DNA of 64,000 nucleotides from contig CAUFMB010000002.1 of the NCBI GenBank assembly GCA_959026535.1, positions 14,696 to 78,695 on the forward strand, read 5' to 3'. The first letter of the stretch is position 1. Each line of letters begins with the position of its first letter. Source of the stretch: an uncultured Collinsella sp. (GTDB taxonomy: Bacteria; Actinomycetota; Coriobacteriia; Coriobacteriales; Coriobacteriaceae). The position numbers and the translations under genes were made by a program. The notes below the pieces were generated by a model, which was given only the letters and a program-made list of their open reading frames with translations, searched no databases and was not told the origin of the DNA. Shown piece by piece: positions 8,570 through 16,716 of the stretch.

Positions 8570-9466
8570 CTAGATATGCTGGCGGATCGCGTCGATATAG
8601 GCTTGGCCGTAGCGCGTGAGCGTCGTGTTCTTGCGCGTGATGATGCCAATCTCCATGTACTCGTCTACATCAAGCGGAATGGAGATGATGCCGGGGCCGT
8701 TGAGCTCGTGACTGATCACGCCCGAGCACACCGTGTAGCCGTTGAGGCCCATGGCCAGGTTGAACAGCGTCGCACGGTCGCGCACGCGGATATTCTTGCG
8801 ACGCTCAAACGTCGAGGTCAGCTCTTCGGAATAGTAAAACGAGTTGTAACTGCCCTGCTCGTAGGACAGGAACGGGTAGTCTTCCAAGTCCTCGAGCGTC
8901 ACGCTGGAGCGGGCCGCCAGCGGATGGTCGGCGCAGACGAAGACATGCGGCGTGGCGCAGAAGAGCCCTTCGAACACGAGCTCGTTGGCCACCAGCATGC
9001 GCTCGATGACCTCGCGGTTGTGCTCGGACAGATATAGGATGCCCAGTTCGCTTTTCATATGCGCGACGTCCTCGATAATCTCGTGAGTCTGCTCCTCGCG
9101 CAGGGTAAAGTCATAGCGCGCGGCATCGAACTCACGGATCACATCGACAAACGCGTTGACGGCAAAGGAATAATGCTGGCAGCTCACACTAAAGTGCGGC
9201 ACCTGCTCGGACGCGCCCTTGTACTTGCCTTCGAGCAGATCGGCCTGGTCGAGCACCTGGCGCGCGTAGCCCAAGAAGGTCTCGCCCTCCTCGGACACAA
9301 TGACACCCTTGTTGGTGCGCTCAAAGATGTGCACACCCATCTCGTTTTCGAGATCGCGGATCGACGCGGTAATCGAAGGCTGCGACACAAAGAGCCGGCG
9401 CGAGGCCTCGGTGATGCTGCCGCATTCGGCAACTTTGACGACATACCTGAGCTGTTGAAGCTTCAT
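8570..9466 (-). CDS. LysR-family transcriptional regulator
   Basis: This 298-residue regulator has a winged helix-turn-helix in residues 1-60 (MKLQQLRYVV, then GSITEASRRLFVSQPSITAS) and a periplasmic-binding-protein-like effector domain from about residue 90. I took ATG 9466, which has GGGAGG five bases upstream; a longer open frame runs into the upstream gene but lacks LysR homology. It begins 10 bp after the HAD gene stop, so the two are probably cotranscribed. The downstream MetE-like gene with a dyad in its leader is the likely target, suggesting a role in sulfur amino acid metabolism, possibly like CysB or MetR. The effector is unknown. Confidence 0.88.
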   Translation of the reverse strand: MKLQQLRYVVKVAECGSITEASRRLFVSQPSITASIRDLENEMGVHIFERTNKGVIVSEEGETFLGYARQVLDQADLLEGKYKGASEQVPHFSVSCQHYSFAVNAFVDVIREFDAARYDFTLREEQTHEIIEDVAHMKSELGILYLSEHNREVIERMLVANELVFEGLFCATPHVFVCADHPLAARSSVTLEDLEDYPFLSYEQGSYNSFYYSEELTSTFERRKNIRVRDRATLFNLAMGLNGYTVCSGVISHELNGPGIISIPLDVDEYMEIGIITRKNTTLTRYGQAYIDAIRQHI

Positions 9467-9476
9467 GATGGCCTCC

Positions 9477-10385
9477 CTAGACGTCCGCGATACCCGAACC
9501 CGCCGCATCTGCCTGACGCATAAACGACGGCATCTCCCCCGTCGCGGCGCAGGCGGCAATCTGATGCAGAGCCCCGGCAACCGCATCGTCTGCCGCAGCG
9601 CCGATATGCCAGCGCGCGGCAGCCGTGACGGCCTCGTTGGCATTGGCGACTGCAACGGAGTTGGGGACGGCACCGATCATGGGCGGGTCGTTATCGGAAT
9701 CGCCAAATACGGCCACCTCGTCGGACGTCAGGTCCAAAGCGCGCGCCAGCTCCAGCGCAGCGCAACCCTTGTCCCAACCTGCTGGAAGAATGTCGAACAG
9801 GCGCACACGATTGTTGGGAAACACGAGCGAGAGTTCCGGCACCTCAGCGGCAACGCGCTCGCGTAGCTCCGCGAGCTCCTCACGCGAACGAGCACTCCAG
9901 ATATTCGCCTTGAACACCGGCGCGTCATCGACGACGGGACGGCACGGGGCCTCTTCGCCCTTGAGCCACGCGTTGCCACCCGACTCCATAGCGCGACGCA
10001 CGCGCTCGGGGTCGCTCGTCACGCAATAGGCATCGTTATCCCAAAAGTCATCACCCAGGCTGTAGACCTTTAGATAGGTATCGTCGGTCTCTTGCTCGAG
10101 GTAATCGGCCAGACGCATCAGGGCATCGTTGTCGGTCGCGCGCGAAGCGATCGCCTGACCGTCGACAAACATAACCTGGCCGTTACAGAACGCACCAGTC
10201 GAAAAGCACTCGGCGCGATTGCGGAACATCCAGCCCATCGCAGACGGCTGGCGACCCGAAACCGGGCCAAAGTGCAGACCCGCCGCCTGCATGGCATGAA
10301 TGCCCTCAATGGCGTAGTCGCTGGCGCCGTCATGCCCGGCCGGAATCAGCGTATCGTCCATATCGGTCAGCACAAGTTTGATCAT
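9477..10385 (-). CDS. HAD-superfamily phosphatase, Cof-type (subclass IIB)
   Basis: This 302-residue cytoplasmic phosphohydrolase has motif I TDMDDTLI (nucleophile and acid/base aspartates) at residues 7-14, a Ser/Gly motif II in GPVSGRQPS, Lys in GWDKGCAALEL (motif III) and motif IV GDSDNDPPMI. The C2B cap fills the middle. Such enzymes dephosphorylate sugar phosphates, nucleotides or cofactors; the substrate cannot be predicted. ATG 10385 has GGGGA upstream. The LysR gene follows after 10 bp. Upstream lies a small palindromic repeat and then the divergent thiamine operon. Confidence 0.87.
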   Translation of the reverse strand: MIKLVLTDMDDTLIPAGHDGASDYAIEGIHAMQAAGLHFGPVSGRQPSAMGWMFRNRAECFSTGAFCNGQVMFVDGQAIASRATDNDALMRLADYLEQETDDTYLKVYSLGDDFWDNDAYCVTSDPERVRRAMESGGNAWLKGEEAPCRPVVDDAPVFKANIWSARSREELAELRERVAAEVPELSLVFPNNRVRLFDILPAGWDKGCAALELARALDLTSDEVAVFGDSDNDPPMIGAVPNSVAVANANEAVTAAARWHIGAAADDAVAGALHQIAACAATGEMPSFMRQADAAGSGIADV

Positions 10386-10422
10386 GAGGTCCCCATTCGT
10401 ATCGGTCCTACCTATTGTAACG

Positions 10423-10457
10423 ACCTGCCAAAATAAACCTGTCCCTTTTTGGCAGGT
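10423..10457. repeat. Small palindromic intergenic repeat, copy A
   Basis: The arms ACCTGCCAAAA (10423-10433) and TTTTGGCAGGT (10447-10457) enclose a loop containing CCTGTCCC. The central 25 bases are identical to those at 32609-32634, whose outer stem differs by one compensated base pair. It lies between the divergent HAD gene and thiamine operon. Confidence 0.8.
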
Positions 10458-10483
10458 GCGTTAGTATAGGGAACAACAGATTC

Positions 10484-10580
10484 GATGCGGGAGTGCCGGC
10501 GGTGCAAACCACAAGGCTGAGAGGGCATAGGGCCCAATCCTTTGAACCTGTCAGTTAATGCTGGCGTAGGGAGCATGCCG
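10484..10580 (+). promoter_or_regulatory. TPP riboswitch (THI element)
   Basis: The aptamer core is clear: CGGGAGTGCCGG, then GGCTGAGAGGGC, then CCTTTGAACCTGTCAGTTAATG and GCTGGCGTAGGGAGCA, the conserved pyrimidine- and pyrophosphate-sensing helices. A terminator hairpin follows at 10588 and the thiM ribosome site at 10626. Thiamine pyrophosphate is expected to favour termination and shut off the thiM operon. Confidence 0.97.
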
Positions 10581-10587
10581 CCTTTGC

Positions 10588-10618
10588 AGGGGCGCTGTCT
10601 ATGCACAGCGCCCCTTTT
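10588..10618 (+). terminator. TPP-riboswitch-controlled terminator
   Basis: The stem AGGGGCGCTGT (10588-10598), a 6-nt loop and ACAGCGCCCC (10605-10614) run into TTTTCT. It directly follows the TPP aptamer and precedes thiM by 23 bp, as expected for an attenuator. Confidence 0.9.
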
Positions 10619-10640
10619 CTATGCCAAGGAGGCATGTGCA

Positions 10641-11480
10641 GTGATTGATTCGGAACAGCTTAAGCAACATATGGTCAAGGCCGTGGAGGAGATTCGCGCC
10701 ACCAATCCGATGGCCGGCTCCATCACCAACACGGTGACGATCGACTTTGTCGCCAACGCGCAGCTCGCCGTGGGCGGTTCGGCCGCCATGGTCTATCTGC
10801 CCGACGAGGGCGAGGCGCTCGTTGCCGGCGGCGGCGCCATCTATCTCAACATGGGCACGCTCTTCCCCATCTACGAGCAGACGATTCCCCGCGCGGCCAA
10901 GGCGGCACACGACGCCGGCAAGCCCTGGGTGCTCGATCCGGTGGGCCTGGGCATCGGCAGCCTGCGCACCCAGCTGGTAAACGAGCTCAAGCAGTACAAG
11001 CCCGCCATCGTGCGCGGCAACGCCTCCGAGATCATCGCACTCGCCGGCCTGTGGGGTCTTGAGGGCGAGGCGGCTGATCTGAGCCGCGTGCGCGGTGTCG
11101 ATACCACCGACACGGTCGACGCCGCCCGCGATGCCGCCGTGGCGCTCGCCCGTTACACCGGCGGCGCCGTAGTGGTCTCGGGCGAAGTCGACCTAATCAC
11201 CGACGGCACGACCGTGGCCAAGTCCCACGGCGGCAGCCCGCTCATGTCAAAGATCACCGGCTGCGGCTGCTCGCAGGGCGGCGTGCTGGCCGTGTACGCC
11301 TGCGTCACCGATCCGTTTACGGCAGCCGTCTGCGGCACCGCGGTCTACAACGTTGCCGGCACGCGTGCCGCCGCTGTCGCCGATGCCCCGGCAAGCTTTA
11401 AGGTGGCCTTTATCGACGAGCTCTACCGCGCGACCGCCCAAGACATCGCCAACAACCAGCTCGAGCTCGAGGAGGCATAA
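10641..11480 (+). CDS. thiM: Hydroxyethylthiazole kinase
   Basis: This 279-residue enzyme phosphorylates 4-methyl-5-(2-hydroxyethyl)thiazole for thiamine salvage. NPMAGSITNTVTIDFVAN at the N-terminus, KPWVLDPVGLG, RGNASEI and the C-terminal KITGCGCSQGG (anion hole and catalytic Cys region of the ribokinase-like fold) are family signatures. I chose GTG 10641, eight bases after a perfect AAGGAGG; a nearby ATG at 10634 is out of frame. It is first in a three-gene operon under the TPP riboswitch. The next gene starts three bases after its stop. Confidence 0.95.
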   Translation: MIDSEQLKQHMVKAVEEIRATNPMAGSITNTVTIDFVANAQLAVGGSAAMVYLPDEGEALVAGGGAIYLNMGTLFPIYEQTIPRAAKAAHDAGKPWVLDPVGLGIGSLRTQLVNELKQYKPAIVRGNASEIIALAGLWGLEGEAADLSRVRGVDTTDTVDAARDAAVALARYTGGAVVVSGEVDLITDGTTVAKSHGGSPLMSKITGCGCSQGGVLAVYACVTDPFTAAVCGTAVYNVAGTRAAAVADAPASFKVAFIDELYRATAQDIANNQLELEEA

Positions 11481-11483
11481 GCC

Positions 11484-11825
11484 ATGTCCGAGCCCGCAAC
11501 CAATACCGGCATGAACACGCTCGTCGCCGTGGCCATCGCCCCGTGCGGCACCGGCGATGAACTCTCCGCCGAGGTCGCCGAGGTCGTGCGCGTCATTCGC
11601 GAGAGCGGCCTTCCCAACCGCACCACCTCGATGTTCACCGAAATCGAGGGCGACTGGGACGAGGTCATGCAAGTCGTGCGCGACGCAACCTTTGTGTTGG
11701 CGAGCAAGGGCATCCGCACCGAAGTCGTGCTCAAGGCCGATATTCGACCCGGATTTACCGACACCATGACCGGCAAACTCGAGCGCATGGAAGCACAGAT
11801 CAAAAAGCAGGAGGAAGCACGATGA
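11484..11825 (+). CDS. MTH1187-family thiamine-binding protein
   Basis: This 113-residue protein of the DUF77/MTH1187/YkoF-like family has a ferredoxin-like fold that binds thiamine or HMP. VAVAIAPCGTG, the central SGLPNRTTSMFTEIEGDWDEVM and a C-terminal helix with DIRPGF match the family. It lies between thiM and thiE under the TPP riboswitch, three bases after thiM, and overlaps thiE by four bases (ATGA). It is probably a cytosolic binding or sensing partner in thiamine salvage. No transporter genes accompany it here. Confidence 0.85.
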   Translation: MSEPATNTGMNTLVAVAIAPCGTGDELSAEVAEVVRVIRESGLPNRTTSMFTEIEGDWDEVMQVVRDATFVLASKGIRTEVVLKADIRPGFTDTMTGKLERMEAQIKKQEEAR

Positions 11826-12517
11826 GCATCCGCGACAACCTTGATATCTCGGCCTATCTGGTACTCGGCCCCGAAAACACGCTGGGACGTCCCGTGGGCG
11901 ATGTGGTGGCCCAGGCGCTCGATGCCGGCTTTACCTGCATCCAGGTGCGCTCCAAGGTGGCAAGCGCCCGCGAGATCATCGCACTGACCGGCGACGCCGC
12001 GCAGGCAATCGCACAGGCCGGCAAGACCGGTCAGGTCGCCCTGTTAATCGACGACCGCCTGGACTGCGTACTCGCCGCGCGCGAGCAGGGTATTGCTGTC
12101 GATGGCGTGCACGTGGGCCAGAGCGATATTCCCGTCGAGGTCTGCCGCAAACTTTTGGGCCCCGATGCCATCGTGGGCCTTTCGGCCCGCTGCGAGGAGA
12201 TGCTCGAATACGTCAAGACCGCCGACATGAGTCTGGTCGACTACCTGGGCATCGGCCCGCTCCACGAGACCGAGACCAAGCGCGATTGCGGACGCGCGGC
12301 CGACGGCTCCATCATCACCAAAAGCTTTGAGGACCTGGCCGCACTCCACGCGGCAAGCCCCGTGCCCATCGTGGTGGGCGGCGGCGTCAAGACGGCCGAC
12401 CTGCCGCAGCTCAAGGCCACCGGCGTCGACGGCTTCTTTGTGGTGAGCGCGGTCTGCAGTGCCGACGACCCCCACGCCGCCGCCAAGGAGCTCGTCGACA
12501 CCTGGCAGCAGGCATAG
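11822..12517 (+). CDS. thiE: Thiamine-phosphate synthase
   Basis: This 231-residue TIM-barrel enzyme couples HMP pyrophosphate with thiazole phosphate to give thiamine monophosphate. The motifs FTCIQVRSK, LLIDDRLD (Mg-binding Asp), GVHVGQSD, DYLGIGPLHETETK and the phosphate-binding VVGGGVK are all present. Its start overlaps the preceding stop in ATGA, indicating translational coupling. Together with thiM it gives a thiazole-salvage route; no thiD, thiC or thiG is in this operon, so HMP must come from genes elsewhere or from uptake. Confidence 0.95.
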   Translation: MSIRDNLDISAYLVLGPENTLGRPVGDVVAQALDAGFTCIQVRSKVASAREIIALTGDAAQAIAQAGKTGQVALLIDDRLDCVLAAREQGIAVDGVHVGQSDIPVEVCRKLLGPDAIVGLSARCEEMLEYVKTADMSLVDYLGIGPLHETETKRDCGRAADGSIITKSFEDLAALHAASPVPIVVGGGVKTADLPQLKATGVDGFFVVSAVCSADDPHAAAKELVDTWQQA

Positions 12518-12560
12518 GCATAAGCCGAGCAGCTGATCCACAGTCTCATATCTTCTAGAG

Positions 12561-12608
12561 CGGAAAGCGCATCCCAGTTTGGACCTCCATTCCGGGATGC
12601 GCTTTCCG
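12561..12608. terminator. Stem-loop between thiE and the convergent patatin gene
   Basis: A perfect 15-bp stem, CGGAAAGCGCATCCC (12561-12575) with GGGATGCGCTTTCCG (12594-12608), separates convergent genes. The T run is poor, so it may act with Rho or only as a 3' stabiliser. Confidence 0.6.
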
Positions 12609-12618
12609 TATGCAACCC

Positions 12619-13488
12619 CTACCCCGCTAGGTAGGCCTCCAACGCCGGCAAAGTCGCCTCCGCATCGCGGCGACCGACCTGGTAGATGCGCTCGAGCTCA
12701 TCCGGTTCGCGGCACAGCGACGGCACCTTCACCGATTCGCTCGGCCGCACCACAAAGACCTCGCCGGCAGACTCGCGACGTGCCAGGTCATCGAGCGTGG
12801 CATTGTAGACCTCATGCCGATGCTCAAGCGCTGCGACAAACTCTGGGTAGTGACGGAACACGCGCCGCAGCATGGGCATCACGCTGTTGGGCTGCTTCAC
12901 AAAGCCCGCCGGCTGCGTGAGCACCACGATATTGCGGTCATACCCCTGCGCAAACAGCCATGCGCTGGGAATAGAATCAGCCACGCCACCATCCAGATAC
13001 TTATGCCCGTCAATAGCAACGGGACGCGTCGCCACGGGAATAGCAGACGACGCCCGGATCCACTCGATATCCCGCTCGTCGCCATAAGGCAGGTCATGGT
13101 AGACAGCCTTGCCCGTCTCGATATCGGTACACACGCACGTAAACCGCATGGAGCAGGCACGATATGTCTCCAAATCGATGGGATCGCGCTCGATGGGCAC
13201 CTCGTGATAGGCAAAATCGGCATTGAACATATCGCCGGTCCGCAGCCAGCTTGCTACACCCGCATAGCGCTTGTCGGCACAATAGGCCTTGTTATAGCGA
13301 ATGGCGCGGCCGATCTGGCGCGATTTAAAATTGTAGCCAAACGCCGCGCCCGCCGAGACACCCACCATATGGTCGCAGGTCAAACCGTGCTCCATCCAAA
13401 CGTCGAGCACGCCCGCCGTATACATACCGCGGTAGCCGCCTCCCTCGAGCGCAAGCCCCACCGTGCGCGTCATATTTGGCTGTGTCAT
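12619..13488 (-). CDS. Patatin-like phospholipase, YjjU-type
   Basis: This 289-residue enzyme has LALEGGGYRGMYTAG (oxyanion-hole glycine motif) at residues 12-26, GVSAGA with the nucleophile Ser near residue 45, and DGGVADS carrying the dyad Asp near residue 168. It has no signal peptide or membrane segment. Members hydrolyse acyl chains of phospholipids or related lipids; the physiological substrate is unknown. GGAG about ten bases upstream supports ATG 13488, although a Met a few codons later is possible. The c-di-GMP gene cluster starts divergently 230 bp away. Confidence 0.87.
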   Translation of the reverse strand: MTQPNMTRTVGLALEGGGYRGMYTAGVLDVWMEHGLTCDHMVGVSAGAAFGYNFKSRQIGRAIRYNKAYCADKRYAGVASWLRTGDMFNADFAYHEVPIERDPIDLETYRACSMRFTCVCTDIETGKAVYHDLPYGDERDIEWIRASSAIPVATRPVAIDGHKYLDGGVADSIPSAWLFAQGYDRNIVVLTQPAGFVKQPNSVMPMLRRVFRHYPEFVAALEHRHEVYNATLDDLARRESAGEVFVVRPSESVKVPSLCREPDELERIYQVGRRDAEATLPALEAYLAG

Positions 13489-13599
13489 GCGACCATCTCC
13501 GTCCCCGCAAATTTAAACGGAACAAGTATACCCGTCAACATATACCGCCCCAGTCGCATTTTTCATGCGCACCCAGGCGTTGCCGTTTGGGGAATAAAA

Positions 13600-13622
13600 A
13601 ACGCCTCGCGGCGTTGCCATCC
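13600..13622 (-). terminator. Weak minus-strand hairpin in the patatin/c-di-GMP intergenic region
   Basis: AACGCC, a four-base loop and GGCGTT are followed, on the minus strand, by TTTTTATT. No gene ends here in that orientation, so it may only block antisense transcription. The call is tentative. A possible promoter TTGCGC, 16 bp, TACTAT lies nearby at about 13626-13653 on the plus strand. Confidence 0.3.
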
Positions 13623-13717
13623 CCTTGCGCGCCTATAAGATGTTTATACTATTCAGTACTTTTCGATAACAAACAGCAAGCTGACAAATAAGCTCAGCAA
13701 TGCAACGAGGCGGGGGC

Positions 13718-16639
13718 ATGGAAACAAACGAGGTGCAGGGTGCCGAGCCGCAACAGCACAACGAGATCGACCAGTTCAACACCTGTCTCGCCGAGTTATC
13801 GAAGCTCTACGGCGCACAGCAGCCCGAGGCCGAGCGCCTGCTCGCAGAAGCAACCAATGCCGCCGCCCACCTAAACGACCGCATCGTGCAACTCAAAGCC
13901 GATGCCTACATCGATTCGCTCACGGGCCTGCCCAACCGCACCGCCTACAACCATGACATTACATGTGTTTGGGATCGACAGCTCGAACACACGATTGCCT
14001 ATATCGATATCGACGGTCTTAAAGTCTGCAACGACCATTTTGGACACCCAGCAGGCAACCGCTACATCATCAAGGTCGCCGACTGCCTTAAGCTGCACTG
14101 CCATCCCGATGAGCGCATCTACCGCATAGGCGGCGACGAGTTCGTGCTCATCTCTATAACCGATTCGGTTGAGATGCTCAACCAGCGGCTCGAGGCCTGC
14201 CGGGCTTCTCTTGCCAGCTCGACGTTCGATGATGGCCAGACTCCCATGAGCTACAGCTACGGTTGCGCCCACGCCAATCCCAAGGCAGGCGATGTGTTCC
14301 ACAAGATGACGGCCGAGGCAGACCGGCACATGTACGACTACAAATTCGCCAACGCCACACGCAATCGCATGAACAAAGCGTTCAACGAGCAGTATCGCGC
14401 ACTCGACACCTTTGACGATTTTCTTGACGTGCGGGACCGCATCTTCCAGGCGCTATCGCTCACGGATATCGGACGCTACCTGTTTATCTGCAACGTCGAC
14501 ACCGATCAGTCTCATTGGTCTCAAAACGCTGTACAGGATTTTGGCCTACCAGCCGGAAACGTCCATCAGATGGACAAGGTATGGTCGCAACACATCCATC
14601 CCGACGACATCGATGCCTGGCGCCAGGATATCGAAGAGGTGATGTCCGGCAAAAAACACCGTCACAGAATGCGCTATCGCGCCAAGGATGCAAGCGGCCG
14701 ATACATTACTGTCACGTGCTCCGGCATACGTCTTGACGGCAACGAAAGTGAGCCCACGCTGTTTGCCGGCTCCATCACAAACGCGAGCATTGTCGAAAGC
14801 ACCGATCCCGCTACCGGTGTGGGCGATGTGCGCGCACTGATGGCGGCTATCGAGAAGCGTAGGGAACTCGCCAAACCCACCGATTTGGTGGCGTTTAAGT
14901 TCGAGAACATCGACCGTATCAATGCCGTCTATGGCTACCAAACGGGCAACGATGTTCTCATGGAGCTCACTGGGCGCATCCTGTCTCAGCTCCCCGAATC
15001 GCCCGAGTTCTTCCGCTCATATGGCCTGCAGTTTGTTCTTATGTTTGACAGCCAGCCCGACATCGATCTTTCCGATGCCGCCCAAAGGCTGTGGCAAACG
15101 CTCATGGCCCCCATCACGGTGCATGACATCGATATCGTCCCTGTCGCCCACACGACCTTTGCGCGTTATTCGTCTATCACCTCGCAGCCGCTCACGGTGC
15201 TGTCCAGCCTCAATCGTCGCCTTGACGCCGAGATACGCAGCACGGCTCCGACACATCACAGTCCAAGCGCTTTGACCCAAGTCGGTAGTTTTGCCGCGTA
15301 CGACCGACGGGACAAGATGACCGGTCTCATGCGTGGCAATGATTTTCTACACGTCGCCGACACGCATCGGTCCGCGCACCCCAACGAAGACCGCGCCATT
15401 GTCGCCATCGACCTGGGACGCATGCGCGTCTTTAACGAGTGGTACGGACGCCAGGCAGGCGATACCCTCATTGCCGAGGTAGGAAGCGCGCTGCAGACGT
15501 TACAAGCCGATTGCGGCGGGATCGCCGGGTACTGGGGTCAGGACGGCTTTGTCGCCTATCTCCCCGGCGACCGCAGGACCATCGATACGCTCTACGAACG
15601 CATCCGGCGCATCGTCGCCACGCGCGACGACTCGGTCGGCTTTTTGCCCGCCTTCGGCGTTTGCCCCGTAGGCTCAGAAGAGCGCATCAACATTTTGCTC
15701 TACGACCACGCAAAGGCCGCGCTCACCCGCGCGCGCCACGATTTTAGAGACCGCATCAAGTTCTTTGAACCCGAGACCTACGCGCAACGCGAGCGCGAGG
15801 ACCATCTGCTCTCGGCATTCCAGCACGCTCTAAACCAGGGACGGATAACCTTCCACATCCAGCCGCAATGTGACATGGAAACCAAAAAGATCATAGGCGG
15901 CGAAGCGCTAGCCCGCTGGAAAGACGAGGATGGCAGCTTTATCTCACCCGGTACGTTTGTACCGCTGCTCGAGCGCAACGGCTTCGCGGTGACGCTCGAT
16001 CGCCATATTTGGAGCCTCGTTTTTGCATGGCTCTCCGAGCGTTTGGCTCAGGGATTGCCCTGCGTGCCCATCTCCGTCAACATAAGCCAAACCGATTTGA
16101 TCTCGGTTGACGTCGCCAAGCAGCTCGAACGCCTGGCAATGCGGTATGCCGTTCCCACGCATTACGTTAAGGCCGAAATCACCGAAAGTGCGTATGCCAA
16201 TAATCCCGAGGATGTTACAACGCTCGCCAGCAAGCTCCGTTCTCTGGGCTTCTCTGTGCTCATCGACGATTTTGGCAGTGGATCGTCGTCGCTCAGCATG
16301 TTGCAAAAGATTGACGCCGATGTGATCAAACTCGACGGCCGTTTCATGCCCCTAGAAACCAGTCAGGCAGACAAGGGAGAAAGCATCGTCAAGTCTGTCA
16401 TCAACATGTCTTGGCAAATCGGCATGTCCGTCATAGTCGAGGGCGTCGAGACCGACAAGCAAATCGCTTTTCTGCATGAACTCGGTGTGCGCTATGTCCA
16501 AGGTTTTTACTACTACCGCCCCATGCCAATCAATGCGTTCGAGGAGCTCATTGCCGACAGCGCATCCATTGACCCGCGCGGCATCCTTTTGCAGAACAGC
16601 GGCCATACGCTGCCGCCGCAACATGGCGCCGCTTGTTAA
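13718..16639 (+). CDS. Bifunctional c-di-GMP protein: GGDEF-PAS-GGDEF*-GGDEF*-EAL (paralogue 1)
   Basis: This 973-residue cytoplasmic protein has a short helical N-terminus, then GGDEF1 (SLTGLPNR; RIGGDEF at residues 136-142, catalytically intact, no RxxD inhibitory site), a PAS-like domain around residues 225-345 (IHPDD, then a RMRYRAKD beta segment), GGDEF2 (starts DPATGVGDVRAL, no GGDEF motif) and GGDEF3 (KMTGLMRG; WGQDGF at 606-611 in place of GGDEF). The EAL domain has EAL at 729-731, SVNIS, EITES, IDDFGSG, IKLDG and EGVE, so phosphodiesterase residues appear complete. It should both make and degrade c-di-GMP, perhaps with GTP sensing by the inactive domains. ATG 13718 follows GAGGCGGGGG. 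It is the first of three adjacent paralogues and has no membrane segment. Confidence 0.9.
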   Translation: METNEVQGAEPQQHNEIDQFNTCLAELSKLYGAQQPEAERLLAEATNAAAHLNDRIVQLKADAYIDSLTGLPNRTAYNHDITCVWDRQLEHTIAYIDIDGLKVCNDHFGHPAGNRYIIKVADCLKLHCHPDERIYRIGGDEFVLISITDSVEMLNQRLEACRASLASSTFDDGQTPMSYSYGCAHANPKAGDVFHKMTAEADRHMYDYKFANATRNRMNKAFNEQYRALDTFDDFLDVRDRIFQALSLTDIGRYLFICNVDTDQSHWSQNAVQDFGLPAGNVHQMDKVWSQHIHPDDIDAWRQDIEEVMSGKKHRHRMRYRAKDASGRYITVTCSGIRLDGNESEPTLFAGSITNASIVESTDPATGVGDVRALMAAIEKRRELAKPTDLVAFKFENIDRINAVYGYQTGNDVLMELTGRILSQLPESPEFFRSYGLQFVLMFDSQPDIDLSDAAQRLWQTLMAPITVHDIDIVPVAHTTFARYSSITSQPLTVLSSLNRRLDAEIRSTAPTHHSPSALTQVGSFAAYDRRDKMTGLMRGNDFLHVADTHRSAHPNEDRAIVAIDLGRMRVFNEWYGRQAGDTLIAEVGSALQTLQADCGGIAGYWGQDGFVAYLPGDRRTIDTLYERIRRIVATRDDSVGFLPAFGVCPVGSEERINILLYDHAKAALTRARHDFRDRIKFFEPETYAQREREDHLLSAFQHALNQGRITFHIQPQCDMETKKIIGGEALARWKDEDGSFISPGTFVPLLERNGFAVTLDRHIWSLVFAWLSERLAQGLPCVPISVNISQTDLISVDVAKQLERLAMRYAVPTHYVKAEITESAYANNPEDVTTLASKLRSLGFSVLIDDFGSGSSSLSMLQKIDADVIKLDGRFMPLETSQADKGESIVKSVINMSWQIGMSVIVEGVETDKQIAFLHELGVRYVQGFYYYRPMPINAFEELIADSASIDPRGILLQNSGHTLPPQHGAAC

Positions 16640-16716
16640 CGACAAACGCCTTTAGCCCCCACCGCGCAGCGCAACCAGTGCGCCGCAGCGCCTCGACCCA
16701 AGAAAGCAGCGTAGCT

